Source: Alphaproteobacteria bacterium (GTDB lineage Bacteria; Pseudomonadota; Alphaproteobacteria; CACIAM-22H2). Taken from it: a DNA stretch of 64,000 bases. Each line of letters starts with the position of its first letter. The first letter of the stretch is position 1. The position numbers and the translations under genes were made by a program. Where the stretch lies: assembly GCA_016793165.1 (NCBI GenBank), contig JAEULA010000071.1:62001-126000 (forward strand). The letters run 5' to 3'. Below the pieces are notes generated by a model. It ran no database searches and was not told where the DNA came from. It saw only the letters and a list, made by a program, of their open reading frames with translations. Shown one piece after another: positions 39,865 to 49,630 of this stretch.

Positions 39865-41508
39865 CTACGCCAGCGCCGCGGCCAGCTCGCGCAGCGCGGC
39901 CTTGCGGACCTTGCCGGTGCTGGAGGCGGGCAGGGCATCGAGCGCGACGATGCGCGCGGGACGCTTGTAGGGCGCGAGTCGCTCGGCGCACCAGGCGAGG
40001 AGCGCCGCCTCGTCGGCGTCCGCGCCCGGGGCGAGCTGGACGAAGGCGACCACGTCCTCGTTCGCGGCGACGCCGGGACGGCCGACGACCGCGGCGATCG
40101 TCACGTCGCGATGCGCGCGCAGCACGGCCTCGACCTCCTCGGGGTGGACATTGAAGCCCGAGCGGATGATCAGGTCCTTGGCGCGGCCGACGATGAACAG
40201 CGTCCCGTCCGCGTCCTGCCGCGCCAGGTCGCCGGTATCGAGGAAGCCGTCGGCGTCGATCGTCGCGCGCGTCAGCGCCTCGTCGCGATAGTAGCCGCGC
40301 ATCACCGTGGGGCCGCGCACGCGCAGCGTTCCGACATCGCCGCGCGCGACGTCGCAGCCGTGCCCGTCGACGAGGCGGAGCTCGAGCCCGGGGAGCGGCG
40401 GGCCGACGGCATCGTCGTCGCGATAGGCGTCGATCAGGGTGGTCGAGACGGTCGGCGCGAGCTCGGTCATGCCGTAGCCGTTGTTCAGCGCCACGCCGAA
40501 CAGCGCCTCGGTCTCGCGCTTGAGCGTCATGTCGAGCGGCGCGCCGCCGGCGGAGAGGTAGCGGATCGTCGCGAGCCCCGGCGAGGCGGCATCCCGTCCG
40601 GCCGCTCGGCCAGCGCCACGCGCGGTGCCGTGCGCAGGCGGCGCTGCGGGCGCGCCACGCGCGGGCCCGATGCCGTCGGGGACCGCGCGCTCGAGCATGC
40701 GCGCGAACATCTGGGGCACGCCCTGGAACACCGTCAGGCCCTCGCGCGCGATCAGCGCCAGGGCCGCGGCCGGATCGAAACGCGCGACGAGGTGGAGGCA
40801 GGCGCCGTTGAGCGTCGAAGCGAGGAAGACCGAGGCGAGCCCGAAGACGTGGCTGATCGGCAGGCCACCGAAGACGCGGTCGGTCGTCCGCAGCCGCCGC
40901 AGCGCGCCCGACCAGTGCGCGACATGCAGCAGATTGCGATGGGTGAGCAGCACGCCCTTGGGCATGCCGGTCGTGCCGGAGGTGTAGATCACCGCGCCGA
41001 CGTCGCGGGCTGGGTCGCCGCTGACGGACTCCGGCGCGGCATCGCGCGCATCGGTCAGCGTGAACTCCGGGATCGCGCCCCACCGCGTCGTCCGCGCTTC
41101 GAGCCGGGTCGCATGCCGCTCGGCATCGCCCGACACGTCGACGGCGCAGGCGACGAGCCGCGCCACGCAATGCGCGAGGATCGCGTCGATCTCGCGCGCG
41201 GTGAGCCGGGCGTTGAGGATCACGGGCCAGGCGGCGAGCCGGCTGGCGGCATGGACCAGCGTGGCGAGCACCAGGCCGTTCTCGGCGATGATCGCGAGCC
41301 GGTCGCCCGCGCGCAGGCCGCGCGCGGCGAGCTCGCGTGCGGCGAGCGCGACGGCATCCTCCCAGTCGCGATTGCTCCATCGCGTGGCGTCCTGGACCAG
41401 CGCCGGCGCGTCGGGATGGAACCGCGCCTGCAGGCGCGGGATGTCGTCGATCCGCCGGACCGCTTCGCCGCCGATCGCGGCGCCGGACCCGCCCGCGGCC
41501 TCGCTCAC
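39865..41508 (-). CDS. AMP-dependent acyl-CoA synthetase/ligase
   Basis: A 547-residue ANL-superfamily enzyme that activates a carboxylic acid to acyl-AMP and then acyl-CoA. Motifs: the phosphate loop YTSGTTGMPKG (around residue 175), GGLPISHVFGL, YLSAGGAPLD, NGYGMTELAP for adenine, GYYRDEA, the hinge LIIRSGFNVHPEEVE, and the C-terminal lysine in STGKVRKAALRE. A 25-30 residue Ala/Pro/Arg/Gly-rich insertion lies before YLSAGG. The GTG start at 41508 overlaps the acyl-CoA dehydrogenase stop (GTGA). It probably supplies the CoA ester that the neighbouring dehydrogenase oxidises. Confidence 0.92.
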   Translation of the reverse strand: MSEAAGGSGAAIGGEAVRRIDDIPRLQARFHPDAPALVQDATRWSNRDWEDAVALAARELAARGLRAGDRLAIIAENGLVLATLVHAASRLAAWPVILNARLTAREIDAILAHCVARLVACAVDVSGDAERHATRLEARTTRWGAIPEFTLTDARDAAPESVSGDPARDVGAVIYTSGTTGMPKGVLLTHRNLLHVAHWSGALRRLRTTDRVFGGLPISHVFGLASVFLASTLNGACLHLVARFDPAAALALIAREGLTVFQGVPQMFARMLERAVPDGIGPARGAPAAPPAHGTARGAGRAAGRDAASPGLATIRYLSAGGAPLDMTLKRETEALFGVALNNGYGMTELAPTVSTTLIDAYRDDDAVGPPLPGLELRLVDGHGCDVARGDVGTLRVRGPTVMRGYYRDEALTRATIDADGFLDTGDLARQDADGTLFIVGRAKDLIIRSGFNVHPEEVEAVLRAHRDVTIAAVVGRPGVAANEDVVAFVQLAPGADADEAALLAWCAERLAPYKRPARIVALDALPASSTGKVRKAALRELAAALA

Positions 41509-42659
41509 CCCTTGGCCTCGCGGATCATGTTGCGCGCGATCACCAGCTGCTGGATCTGCGACGTGCCCTCGTAGATCCGGAACAGCCGCACGTCGCGGTA
41601 GAACCGCTCGACAGCGTAGTCCTGCATGTAGCCGGCGCCGCCGTGGATCTGCACGGCGCGATCGGCGACGCGGCCGACCATCTCGGAGCAGAACAGCTTG
41701 CAACAGGCCGCGTCGGTGGCGACGTTCGCGCCGCCATCCTTGCGCCGCGCCGTCTCCAGCACCATCGAGCGGCCGGCGAGCGCCTCGGTGCGGCTGTCGG
41801 CGAGCATGGCCTGGACGAGCTGGAACTCGGCGATCGGCTGGCCGAACTGCTCGCGGTCCATGGCGTAGCGCAGGGCCTCGTCGATCAGGCGCGTGGCGAC
41901 GCCCACGCAGACCGCTGAGATGTGCAGCCTGCCGCGATCGAGGACCTTCATCGCGGTGCGAAAGCCCTCGCACTCGCGCCCGCCGAGCAGCGCATCGTCG
42001 GGCACGTGGCATTCGTCGAAGATGACGTCGCAGGTATGGGCGCCGCGCTGGCCCATCTTGCGGTCGGGCTTGCCCAGGCGAAGGCCCGGCGTGCCGGCGG
42101 GGACGAGGAACGCGGAGACCCCGGCCGCTCCCTTCTTCGCGGCGTCGCTGCGCGCAAAGACGGTGAACAGCCCGGCATGCGGCGCGTTGGTGATGTAGCG
42201 CTTGGTGCCGTTGAGCACCCAGCCGTCGGGCGTGCGCCGCGCACTGGTCTTGAGGCTCGCCGCGTCCGAGCCGGAGTCCGGCTCGGTCAGCGCGAAGGAG
42301 CCGACGACCTCGCCGGTCGCCAGGCGCGGCAGCCAGCGCTCCTTCTGCGCCGGCGTGCCGTCGATCACGATGCCCTGGCTGCCGATGCCGTTGTTGGTGC
42401 CGATCAGCGAGCGGAAGGCGGGGGAAGTGCGGCCGAGGGCGAAGGCGGCCAGAACCTCCTCCTCCATCGTCAGCCCCAGGCCGCCATAGGCCTCGGGGAT
42501 CGACATGCCGAACAGTCCGAGCTGGCGCATCGCGCCGATCACCTCGGGCGGCACGCGATCGGACTCGGCGACCTCGTCCTCGCGCGGGATCAGGGTCTCG
42601 TCGACGAAGCGCGTGATCTGGGCGAGGAAGGCCTCGAGCGTCTCGGCATCGCGGATCAT
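41505..42659 (-). CDS. Acyl-CoA dehydrogenase
   Basis: A 384-residue FAD enzyme that introduces a double bond alpha-beta to the CoA thioester. Family marks: FALTEPDSGSDAASLKT, NGTKRYITNA, the FAD/ETF signature RLHISAVCVGVATRLIDEAL, VQIHGGAGYMQDY, and the catalytic glutamate in RIYEGTSQIQQLVIA, which fits the short/medium-chain type. The start at 42659 gives the standard N-terminus. The 56 bp between it and the sulfatase contain a repeated CACGAGACC. Confidence 0.95.
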   Translation of the reverse strand: MIRDAETLEAFLAQITRFVDETLIPREDEVAESDRVPPEVIGAMRQLGLFGMSIPEAYGGLGLTMEEEVLAAFALGRTSPAFRSLIGTNNGIGSQGIVIDGTPAQKERWLPRLATGEVVGSFALTEPDSGSDAASLKTSARRTPDGWVLNGTKRYITNAPHAGLFTVFARSDAAKKGAAGVSAFLVPAGTPGLRLGKPDRKMGQRGAHTCDVIFDECHVPDDALLGGRECEGFRTAMKVLDRGRLHISAVCVGVATRLIDEALRYAMDREQFGQPIAEFQLVQAMLADSRTEALAGRSMVLETARRKDGGANVATDAACCKLFCSEMVGRVADRAVQIHGGAGYMQDYAVERFYRDVRLFRIYEGTSQIQQLVIARNMIREAKG

Positions 42660-42715
42660 GTCGGTCTCGTGGGCGGTCTCGTGGACGATCTCGTGCCCGG
42701 GCGCGCCGGCGGGCC

Positions 42716-44179
42716 TCAGTATTTCGCGACGCGGTGCGGTCCGGGGTCGATCGTGGCGGCGAGCGCGTCGAGATGATGGGTGATCAGCGCGCTCTGAAGC
42801 CCGTCGTCGCGGCCCCATTGGTTGTCGAACTCGCCCGGATCGTGGGCATGGTCGTAGATCTCGCCGAGCCCGGTGCCGTGGTAGACGATCGTCTTGTACC
42901 GGCCGTCGAAGCTCATCGTGCCGTGGCTCGCATTGGGCAGCGCCAGCGCGTCGTTGTACTCGGCGACGACGACTTGCTTGTGCTGGTGCGGATCGGCCTT
43001 GCCGGAGAGCAGCGGCACGAGCGATCTGCCCTGCATGTAGGGCGGCACGGCGAGACCCGCGCTGTCCAGCAGCGTCGGCGCGAGGTCGACCAGCTCGACC
43101 AGCGCCTCGCTGGCGACACCGGCGGCGAAGCGCCGCGGCCAGCGGAACATCAGCGGCACGCGCACGAGCCCGTCGAAGAAGCGGCAGCCCTTCAGGATCA
43201 GCCCGTGGTCGCCGAGCAGCTCGCCGTGATCGGAATGGAACACGACGATCGTGTCGTCGAGCTGGCCGGTGTCGCGCAGGGCCGCCAGCACGCGCGCCAG
43301 CGCATCGTCGATCAGCGAGATCATCGCGTAGTAGGCGGCCTTGATCAGTCGGCCGTCGAGCGTATCGGGCGCGGTGTAGGCGAGGGCCTCGCGCGCGGCG
43401 ACGTCGGCCGGCTTCACGGCCATGCGCTGCGTGGGATCGCGGGCGACCATCGCCTGCTGGTCGACGCCGGCGAAGGCCTGCTGGCGGACGAGATCGCCGG
43501 GTTCGAAGCGCGGCGGCGGCAGGATGTCCGGGTCGAAGCGCGCGAGGTATTCGGCCGGTGGATCGAAGGGAGGATGCGGGTCGAAGGGATTGACCGAGAG
43601 AAGCCAGGGCGTGTCGCCGCCGCGGCGCTCGCGGATGAAGCGCTCCGCCATCTCCGCGCACCACGTGGTCTGGTGGTATTCGGTCGGAATGCCCGGCCCG
43701 ACGAACCCCGAGACCTTTGCATAGAGCTCGACGGGATCGACCTTCTTCTCCTGCGCCAGCCAGTCGGCATAGGCGTGGCCGCTCGGGTAGTCCGGCGTCG
43801 GGTGATGGCTCCACAGGAATGTGCGGTAGCCGTCGTCGGGACGCTGCTCGAGATGATGCGAGGCGGAGAGGTGGAGCTTGCCGATCAGGCCGCAATCGTA
43901 GCCGGCCTCGGCGAAGAGCTTCGTCACCAGCCGCTCGCCCGGTGGAAAATAGGCGTTGCCGTTGCGCTGCACGCGATGCGCCGCCGGATAGCGGCCGGTC
44001 AGGAAGGTGGCGCGCGACGGCGTGCAGATCGGGCTCTGGCAGAAGGCTCGGGCGAAGGCCACGCCCTCGCGGGCGAGGCCGTCGAGGGTCGGGGTCTGCG
44101 CATAGGCGTTGCCCAGCGCGCCGATCGTGTCCCAGCGCTGCTGATCGCTGCAGAACCAGAGAATGTTGGGTTTGCGCAT
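42716..44179 (-). CDS. Type I sulfatase (formylglycine-dependent)
   Basis: A 487-residue sulfatase. The consensus for formylglycine formation is CTPSR, with C52 as the modified cysteine, followed by ATFLTGRYP. Metal ligands are in the N-terminal CSDQQRWDT and in VVFHSDHGELLGDHG. The C-terminal half is of the choline-sulfatase/phosphonate monoester hydrolase type, with DQ rather than DD at the first metal site. No signal peptide is visible, so it acts in the cytoplasm on an imported sulfate ester. It heads an operon with an acyl-CoA dehydrogenase and ligase, which suggests that the desulfated product is an acid that enters CoA-linked oxidation. Confidence 0.92.
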   Translation of the reverse strand: MRKPNILWFCSDQQRWDTIGALGNAYAQTPTLDGLAREGVAFARAFCQSPICTPSRATFLTGRYPAAHRVQRNGNAYFPPGERLVTKLFAEAGYDCGLIGKLHLSASHHLEQRPDDGYRTFLWSHHPTPDYPSGHAYADWLAQEKKVDPVELYAKVSGFVGPGIPTEYHQTTWCAEMAERFIRERRGGDTPWLLSVNPFDPHPPFDPPAEYLARFDPDILPPPRFEPGDLVRQQAFAGVDQQAMVARDPTQRMAVKPADVAAREALAYTAPDTLDGRLIKAAYYAMISLIDDALARVLAALRDTGQLDDTIVVFHSDHGELLGDHGLILKGCRFFDGLVRVPLMFRWPRRFAAGVASEALVELVDLAPTLLDSAGLAVPPYMQGRSLVPLLSGKADPHQHKQVVVAEYNDALALPNASHGTMSFDGRYKTIVYHGTGLGEIYDHAHDPGEFDNQWGRDDGLQSALITHHLDALAATIDPGPHRVAKY

Positions 44180-44409
44180 GGCGCGACCTTAGACCCACGC
44201 GCCGGACGGCTCCACCACGCCGACGTGCCGCCGGGGGCCGCGCCTCGTAACGGCGGCGGCATCGCGGCGAGGGCCGCGATCGGGCGTGCCGGTGGATGGC
44301 GCCGCCGGGGCGCGGGGCGTCCTCGCGCCGTCCCCGGGGGGCGATCGAAGCCTGCCCCGCGCGTGGCTGCGAGGGCGGAAATTCATCGATCCTTTAGGGC
44401 GCAGCGGCA

Positions 44410-46911
44410 ATGGTCCCTTACGGTATCGAAGGGGTCGAGCGCCTGCGCATGACGACGACCGCAACCATGCCGCCGCGCCGCCGCGTCGCGGTGCTCGCCG
44501 CGGCAGCCGCCGCGGTGGCGGGCGCCGTCGCGGCCGTCGTCGGCGACGCCATGTCCGCTTCGGCCGGCCTCCTGGCCGCGGCTCTGCTCGCGGCGGCGGC
44601 ATGGCGCGTTCACGGCACGACGGACGCCGCGCCGGTCGAGACGCTGCTGCGCGGCGCCATGGACACGCTCGACACCGGGATCATCATGCTCGGTCCCGAC
44701 GATCGCATCGTCGCGTGGAACGACAGGCTCCGCGCGATGGCGCCGGACGTTGCGGCCGTGCTTCGTGCCGGAATGACCTTCGAGGAGATGGTCGCCATCG
44801 CTGCCGACGTCGCCGTCGCAAAGGGCGGCGCGGCCACGCGCGAGGCGTATGTCCGCGCGCGCATGGCGCAGCATGCGCACCCGGGCGTGGAATTCGAGGT
44901 CGCGCGCGGCGGCGGCCGCACCATCCGCGTCCGCGAAGACCCGATTCCCGGCGGCGGCTCCATCATCACCTACCGCGACATCACGGCCGAGCGTGCGGCG
45001 CGCGATGCCGCCGCGACCAGCGACCGCCTGGCCCGCGACGCGATCGACAGCATCGGCGAGGCGATCCTCATCTTCGACGCCGACGGTCGCCTCGTTCACT
45101 GGAACGGGGTCGCCGAGACCATGTTTCCCCACGCCGCCGGATGCCTCGAGTGCGGGCTGGAGGCGCGGGCGTTCATCGAATTGCACGCGCACTCGGCGCT
45201 CTTCGCCGTCGCCCCCTCGCAGCGCGTCGAGTGGATCGACGGCTGCGCCCGCGCGTTGGGGACGCCGGGATTCCAGGCGTCGCATGCCCTCGCGGACGGA
45301 CGCGTCGTACGCGAGCGGGTCCATGCGCGGCGCGGCGGCGGTGTCGTGCTCGTCTATCAGGACGTCACCGCCGAGACGGCCGGCGCCGCCGAGCTGGCGC
45401 GGGCCAAGGCGCAGGCGGAAGCCAGCGAAGCGCGGTTCCGCGATTTCGCCGAGGCCTCGTCGGATTGGTTTTGGGAGACGGGGCCCGACGGCCGCATCAC
45501 CTGGATCTCGAGCGGTATCGCGCGGTTCGGGTTCGAGCCCGAGGCATTGTTCGATCGGCGTCGTCCCGATCTGCCCTACACGGTGCCGAGCGGACAGCCC
45601 GGCATCGCCCGGCTTGCCGCGGCGACGGCGAACCGCGAGCCGTTCAGGGACGTCGAATACGAGGGTGTCCTGCGGGACGGCCGGCGCGCGATCATCCTCG
45701 TCAGCGGCGTGCCCGTGTTCGCGCCCGACGGCCAGTTCCTCGGTCATCGCGGCACGGGACGCGACGTGACCGCGGCACGCGGCCGCGACCGCGAGCTGGA
45801 GCATCAGTCGCACCTGCTCCGGACCATCTTCACCAGCATGGACGAGGGCATCAGCGTCTTCGACAGCGAACTGCGCCTGGTCGCGTGGAACGATCGGTTT
45901 CCCGAGCTCACCGGCGCCGGCGATCTGCGGGCGGGCATGGCGCTGCGCGATGTGCTCATCGCGCAGGCGCGCGGCGGCGAGTTCGGCCCCTGCGAGCCGG
46001 AAGCCGAGGCCGACAGGCGCATCCGCGCGCGGTGGGGCGCTCCGGCCCTGGTTTCGGAGCGCAGGCGCCCCGACGGCCGGACGATCGAGATGCGCCGCCA
46101 CCCGGTCGCGGGCGGCGGCGTGGTGACGATCTACGTCGACATCACCGAGCGCAAGACGCGGGAGCTTCATCTCGCCGAGGCGATGGATCGCGAGCGCGAT
46201 CTCGCGGCCCAGCAGCGCCGCTTCGTCTCGATCGTCGCCCACGAGTTCCGTACGCCCCTGACGATCATCGACGGAGCCGCGCAGCGTGTCGCGCGCTCGG
46301 GCGCCCAGGCGGGCTCCGACGACGTGAAGACCCGCGTCGAGAAGATCCGCGGCGCGGTCTCGCGCATGTCCCTGCTGATCGACACGATGCTCAACTCCGC
46401 GCGCCTGGATGCCGGGACGATCGAGCCCATCTTCGCGTCGCTGGACATCGTGGCGCTGCTGCGGACGGTCGTCGCCCGGCAGGAAGGGGTCGCCCCGGGG
46501 TTCGACATCGTCGTCGAGAGCGACAACGCTTGCGTCGAGATCCGGGCCGATGCCCGGCTGCTCGATCAGGTGTTCACCAACCTGGTCGCCAATGCGATCA
46601 AGTATTCGGGCGAGAGCCGGCGCATCGAGATCGCCGTCGCCCGCACCGTGTCGGGCGTTCGCGTCTTCGTGCGCGATTTCGGCATCGGCGTCCCCGAGGA
46701 CGAGGTCGGCAGGCTGTTCGTCCGATTCTTCCGCGCCAGCACCGCCAAGGCCCTGCCGGGCACCGGCATCGGTCTCAATCTCGTGAAGGAGCTGGTCCAG
46801 CTTCATGGCGGTTCGGTCGCGGTCGAGAGCCGCGTCGGTGCCGGGACGTGCTTTGCGGTCGATCTGCCTGCGATGCCGGCCCCGGGGCCGGCGAACTCCG
46901 CGGCGGCCTGA
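44410..46911 (+). CDS. Multi-PAS sensor histidine kinase
   Basis: An 833-residue membrane sensor. One or two hydrophobic segments (about residues 26-60) are followed by four PAS/PAS_7-type domains at roughly 80-195, 205-320, 343-455 and 465-590, recognisable by repeated AWNDR/HWNGV cores and YRDIT, YQDVT, GRDVT and YVDIT ends. The kinase core has H611 in IVAHEFRTPL, N-box FTNLVANAIKYSG, DFGIGVPEDE and GTGIGLNLVKEL. A start at 44449 is an alternative. No response regulator lies in the window, and the following tctC gene makes a TctE-like role in carboxylate sensing plausible. Confidence 0.92.
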   Translation: MVPYGIEGVERLRMTTTATMPPRRRVAVLAAAAAAVAGAVAAVVGDAMSASAGLLAAALLAAAAWRVHGTTDAAPVETLLRGAMDTLDTGIIMLGPDDRIVAWNDRLRAMAPDVAAVLRAGMTFEEMVAIAADVAVAKGGAATREAYVRARMAQHAHPGVEFEVARGGGRTIRVREDPIPGGGSIITYRDITAERAARDAAATSDRLARDAIDSIGEAILIFDADGRLVHWNGVAETMFPHAAGCLECGLEARAFIELHAHSALFAVAPSQRVEWIDGCARALGTPGFQASHALADGRVVRERVHARRGGGVVLVYQDVTAETAGAAELARAKAQAEASEARFRDFAEASSDWFWETGPDGRITWISSGIARFGFEPEALFDRRRPDLPYTVPSGQPGIARLAAATANREPFRDVEYEGVLRDGRRAIILVSGVPVFAPDGQFLGHRGTGRDVTAARGRDRELEHQSHLLRTIFTSMDEGISVFDSELRLVAWNDRFPELTGAGDLRAGMALRDVLIAQARGGEFGPCEPEAEADRRIRARWGAPALVSERRRPDGRTIEMRRHPVAGGGVVTIYVDITERKTRELHLAEAMDRERDLAAQQRRFVSIVAHEFRTPLTIIDGAAQRVARSGAQAGSDDVKTRVEKIRGAVSRMSLLIDTMLNSARLDAGTIEPIFASLDIVALLRTVVARQEGVAPGFDIVVESDNACVEIRADARLLDQVFTNLVANAIKYSGESRRIEIAVARTVSGVRVFVRDFGIGVPEDEVGRLFVRFFRASTAKALPGTGIGLNLVKELVQLHGGSVAVESRVGAGTCFAVDLPAMPAPGPANSAAA

Positions 46912-46918
46912 GGCGACC

Positions 46919-46957
46919 TGCCCGGTCGATCGGGCACCGCCGACCGGCCTTGGCCGG
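46919..46957 (+). terminator. Tandem hairpins between the kinase and tctC
   Basis: TGCCCG/CGGGCA (46919-46936) and CCGGCC-TT-GGCCGG (46944-46957) follow the kinase stop by eight bases. They could separate transcription of the kinase from tctC, whose promoter would then lie in the remaining 86 bp. Confidence 0.4.
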
Positions 46958-47043
46958 CGGCAGCCGAAGCGCGACGGGGGAGGTTGTCAGCGTGCCGCCC
47001 GTCATGCGCTACTCGACGCAATCGCAACCCGGAGAGAGACGCC

Positions 47044-48018
47044 ATGAGGACCCGCCGTTCACTGCTCGCCCTTTGCCTGGCTGTCGCGCTGGCGGCGCCC
47101 GGTGTCGCCGCGGCCTATCCGGACAAGCCGATCCGGGTCGTCGTTCCGGTGGTCGCGGGCGGCTCGACGGATCTCGTCGCGCGCTCGTTCCAGATGGCGA
47201 TCGAGAAGCTCAAGGCGCTGCCGCAGCCGATGGTGATCGTGAACAACGGTGCGGCCGGCGGCGTCGTCGGCACGCGCATGATCAAGGATGCGGAGCCCGA
47301 CGGCCACACGATCGGCGCGTGGCACATGGGGCTGCTGACGGCGCCGGCGATGGGCGTGGTCGAATACGACCACACCGCCTACGACCTGATCGCGCAGGTC
47401 GGGGCGATCCCGATCGGCCTGGCGGTGAAGGACGACTCCCCGGTCAAGACCGTCGCCGACCTCGTCGCCGCCGCGAAGGCGCGGCCGGGCGAGGTCACCG
47501 CGGCGATGAACGTGGGCCTGCTGCCGCATTTCGTGCCGCTGATGCTGGCGCATGAGACCGGCGTGAAGTTCCGCTTCGTGCAGGCCGGCGGCGGCGCGGT
47601 GCGGCTCAAGTCGGTTCTCGGCGGCCATACCGAGTTCAGCCTGTTCTCGGTGCCCGAGTTCCTGAGCTACACGCCCTCAGGCATCCGCCCGATCGTCGTG
47701 TTCACCGACAAGCGGGACCCGCGCGTGCCCAATGTCGGCACGACGGCCGAGTCCGGCTTCAAGCTGACCTTCGGCGAGCGGGTCATGTACCTGGCGCCCA
47801 AGGGCGTGCCGGCGGCGCGGATGGAGGTGCTGCGCGCCGCGATCCGCACCGCGATGGCCGATCCCGAGCTGATCGCCAAGCTGCGCGAGCAGGGTGTCGA
47901 CCCGATCTACGTGCCGGGGCCGGAGCTCAAGACCCAGCTCGACGAGCAGATGGTCCGCATCAAGGCCGTGGCCGACGAGATCAAGGCCGCGATGGCAGCG
48001 GAGAAGAAGTCCAACTGA
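47044..48018 (+). CDS. tctC: Tripartite tricarboxylate transporter substrate-binding protein (TctC/Bug)
   Basis: A 324-residue periplasmic binding protein. Signal peptide SLLALCLAVALAAPGVAAAYP; the Bug signatures PDKPIRVVVPVVAGGSTD and VIVNNGAAGGVVGTRMI form the ligand loops. The C-terminal KGVPAARMEVLRAAIRTAM is typical of the family. GGAGAGAG precedes the ATG at 47044. Its membrane partners tctA/tctB lie convergently on the opposite strand, so the three components are not in one operon. Confidence 0.93.
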   Translation: MRTRRSLLALCLAVALAAPGVAAAYPDKPIRVVVPVVAGGSTDLVARSFQMAIEKLKALPQPMVIVNNGAAGGVVGTRMIKDAEPDGHTIGAWHMGLLTAPAMGVVEYDHTAYDLIAQVGAIPIGLAVKDDSPVKTVADLVAAAKARPGEVTAAMNVGLLPHFVPLMLAHETGVKFRFVQAGGGAVRLKSVLGGHTEFSLFSVPEFLSYTPSGIRPIVVFTDKRDPRVPNVGTTAESGFKLTFGERVMYLAPKGVPAARMEVLRAAIRTAMADPELIAKLREQGVDPIYVPGPELKTQLDEQMVRIKAVADEIKAAMAAEKKSN

Positions 48019-48039
48019 CCTCCGGGCCCGTGGCCAACC

Positions 48040-48068
48040 CGCGGCGAGCGAGGGGCGCGCTCGCCGCG
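48040..48068. terminator. Bidirectional terminator between tctC and tctA
   Basis: CGCGGCGAGCG (48040-48050) and CGCTCGCCGCG (48058-48068) form a perfect 11-bp stem with a seven-base loop between the two convergent genes. It lacks a T-run, but the position fits a shared terminator. Confidence 0.55.
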
Positions 48069-48151
48069 TTCCAGCGGGGCGTGATCCTGTCGGACCAGGG
48101 CATGGCGCGTCGCGCGCCCTAGCGTCTCCGTGCTCTCCGCGCGGCCGGCGG

Positions 48152-49630
48152 CTAGCCTGGCCTGCGTCTCCGCCACGAGCGCACGAAGGGCCAGAACAGC
48201 ACCAGAACGGACACGACCAGGAACGACCCGGAGATCGGCCGCGTGAAGAGCGGCGTGAGGTCGCCGGCCGTCGCCATCAGGCCCGAGCGCAGCTCGGTCT
48301 CGGCGACGGGCGCGAGCACGAGGCCGATGACGAAGGGCGCCAGCGGCACCTTGGCGATCTCGAGGCCGAAGCCGATGGCGCCGAAGGCCAGCATCACCCA
48401 GACGTCGAAGACGCGGTTGTTGAGCGCGAAGGCCCCGACCACGCAGAACACCAGGACGAACGGATAGAGGAAGTGCGCGCGGATCAGCATCATCCGCGCG
48501 AACACCGCGCAGCCCACGGTCATGAACGCGAACATGAGGACGTGGGACACGAGGTGCGAGGCCATGATCGCGTTCACGATCTCGGGGTTGTTGCGGTAGA
48601 GCAGCGGCCCCGGCTGCAGGTTGTGGATCATCAGGGCGCTGAGCAGGATCGAGTCCGTCAGGCCGCCCGGTATGCCGAGCGCCAGCAGCGGCACGAGCGT
48701 TCCGCCGGTCGTCGCGTTGTTGGCGCTCTCGGCGGCGACGATGGCTTCCTCGCTGCCATGGCCGAACTTCTCGGGCGTCTTCGACAGGTTCTTCGCCGTG
48801 GTGTAGGCGACGATCGAGGCGATGGTCGCGCCGACGCCCGGCAGGATCCCCATCCAGATCCCGATCACCGAGGAGCGCAGCATGTTCCAGCCGTGCACGA
48901 CGTAGTCGCGCAGCGAGATCATGATCCCCGCCATGCGCGCCCTGATGTGGTCGGTGCCCTGGTCGATGTTGATCGTGTCGGCCAGTACCTGCGACACGGC
49001 GAAGATGCCGATGATGACCGGCAGGTTGTTGAAGCCGCCGTCGAGCGCGTGCCAGTCGAAGGTCAGGCGCATCATCCCCGAGGTCTCGTCGATGCCGGGC
49101 ATCGACACGAGCATGCCGAGCAGCGCCGCGATCAGGCCCTTGAGCTGCGAGCCGTCGCTGAGCGAGGTGATCAGCACCAGCGCCATCACGACGAGCGCGA
49201 AGTTCTCGAACGGGCCGAAGGCGACCCCGAGCTTCGCGAGTGGCGGGGTCAGCATCACGAGCACCAGCCAGGACAGGCCGCCGCCGACCAGCGAGGCCGC
49301 GTTGCCGAGGCCGAGCGCGCGGCCGGGATAGCCGGCCTTCGCCAGCGGGTAGCCGTCGAGCGTCGTCATCACGGCGTTCGGCTCGCCGGGAATGCGCATC
49401 AGCGTCGCCGTCACCAGCCCGCCGCTGACCCCGCCGACGAACATCGCGATCATCAGGATCACGGCGTTGATGCTGGTCATGTGGTAGGTGAACGGCAGCG
49501 TCAGGGCGAGCAGCATGCCCGCGGTGATGCCCGGCAGCACGCCGACCGCGATGCCCAGCAGCACGCCGCCGACCATGATCAGCAGCGGCTTGAGCGTGAA
49601 GAGGTGCACGAACGCGTCGAGCAGCGTCAT
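48152..49630 (-). CDS. tctA: Tripartite tricarboxylate transporter permease TctA
   Basis: A 492-residue large permease with about eleven membrane segments. Family motifs are GVLPGITAGMLLALTLPFTY, FVGGVSGGLVTATLMRIPGE, LPGVGATIASIVAYTTAKNL and LALGIPGGLTDSILLSALMI. It uses the ion gradient to take up a carboxylate delivered by TctC. The start at 49630 overlaps the tctB stop by four bases (ATGA). Confidence 0.95.
   Translation of the reverse strand: MTLLDAFVHLFTLKPLLIMVGGVLLGIAVGVLPGITAGMLLALTLPFTYHMTSINAVILMIAMFVGGVSGGLVTATLMRIPGEPNAVMTTLDGYPLAKAGYPGRALGLGNAASLVGGGLSWLVLVMLTPPLAKLGVAFGPFENFALVVMALVLITSLSDGSQLKGLIAALLGMLVSMPGIDETSGMMRLTFDWHALDGGFNNLPVIIGIFAVSQVLADTINIDQGTDHIRARMAGIMISLRDYVVHGWNMLRSSVIGIWMGILPGVGATIASIVAYTTAKNLSKTPEKFGHGSEEAIVAAESANNATTGGTLVPLLALGIPGGLTDSILLSALMIHNLQPGPLLYRNNPEIVNAIMASHLVSHVLMFAFMTVGCAVFARMMLIRAHFLYPFVLVFCVVGAFALNNRVFDVWVMLAFGAIGFGLEIAKVPLAPFVIGLVLAPVAETELRSGLMATAGDLTPLFTRPISGSFLVVSVLVLFWPFVRSWRRRRPG

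Noticed and set aside
44383..46806. An 807-codon minus-strand open frame
   Set aside because: Antisense of the histidine kinase, low-complexity Arg/Asp/Ala-rich translation; the plus frame has complete kinase motifs.
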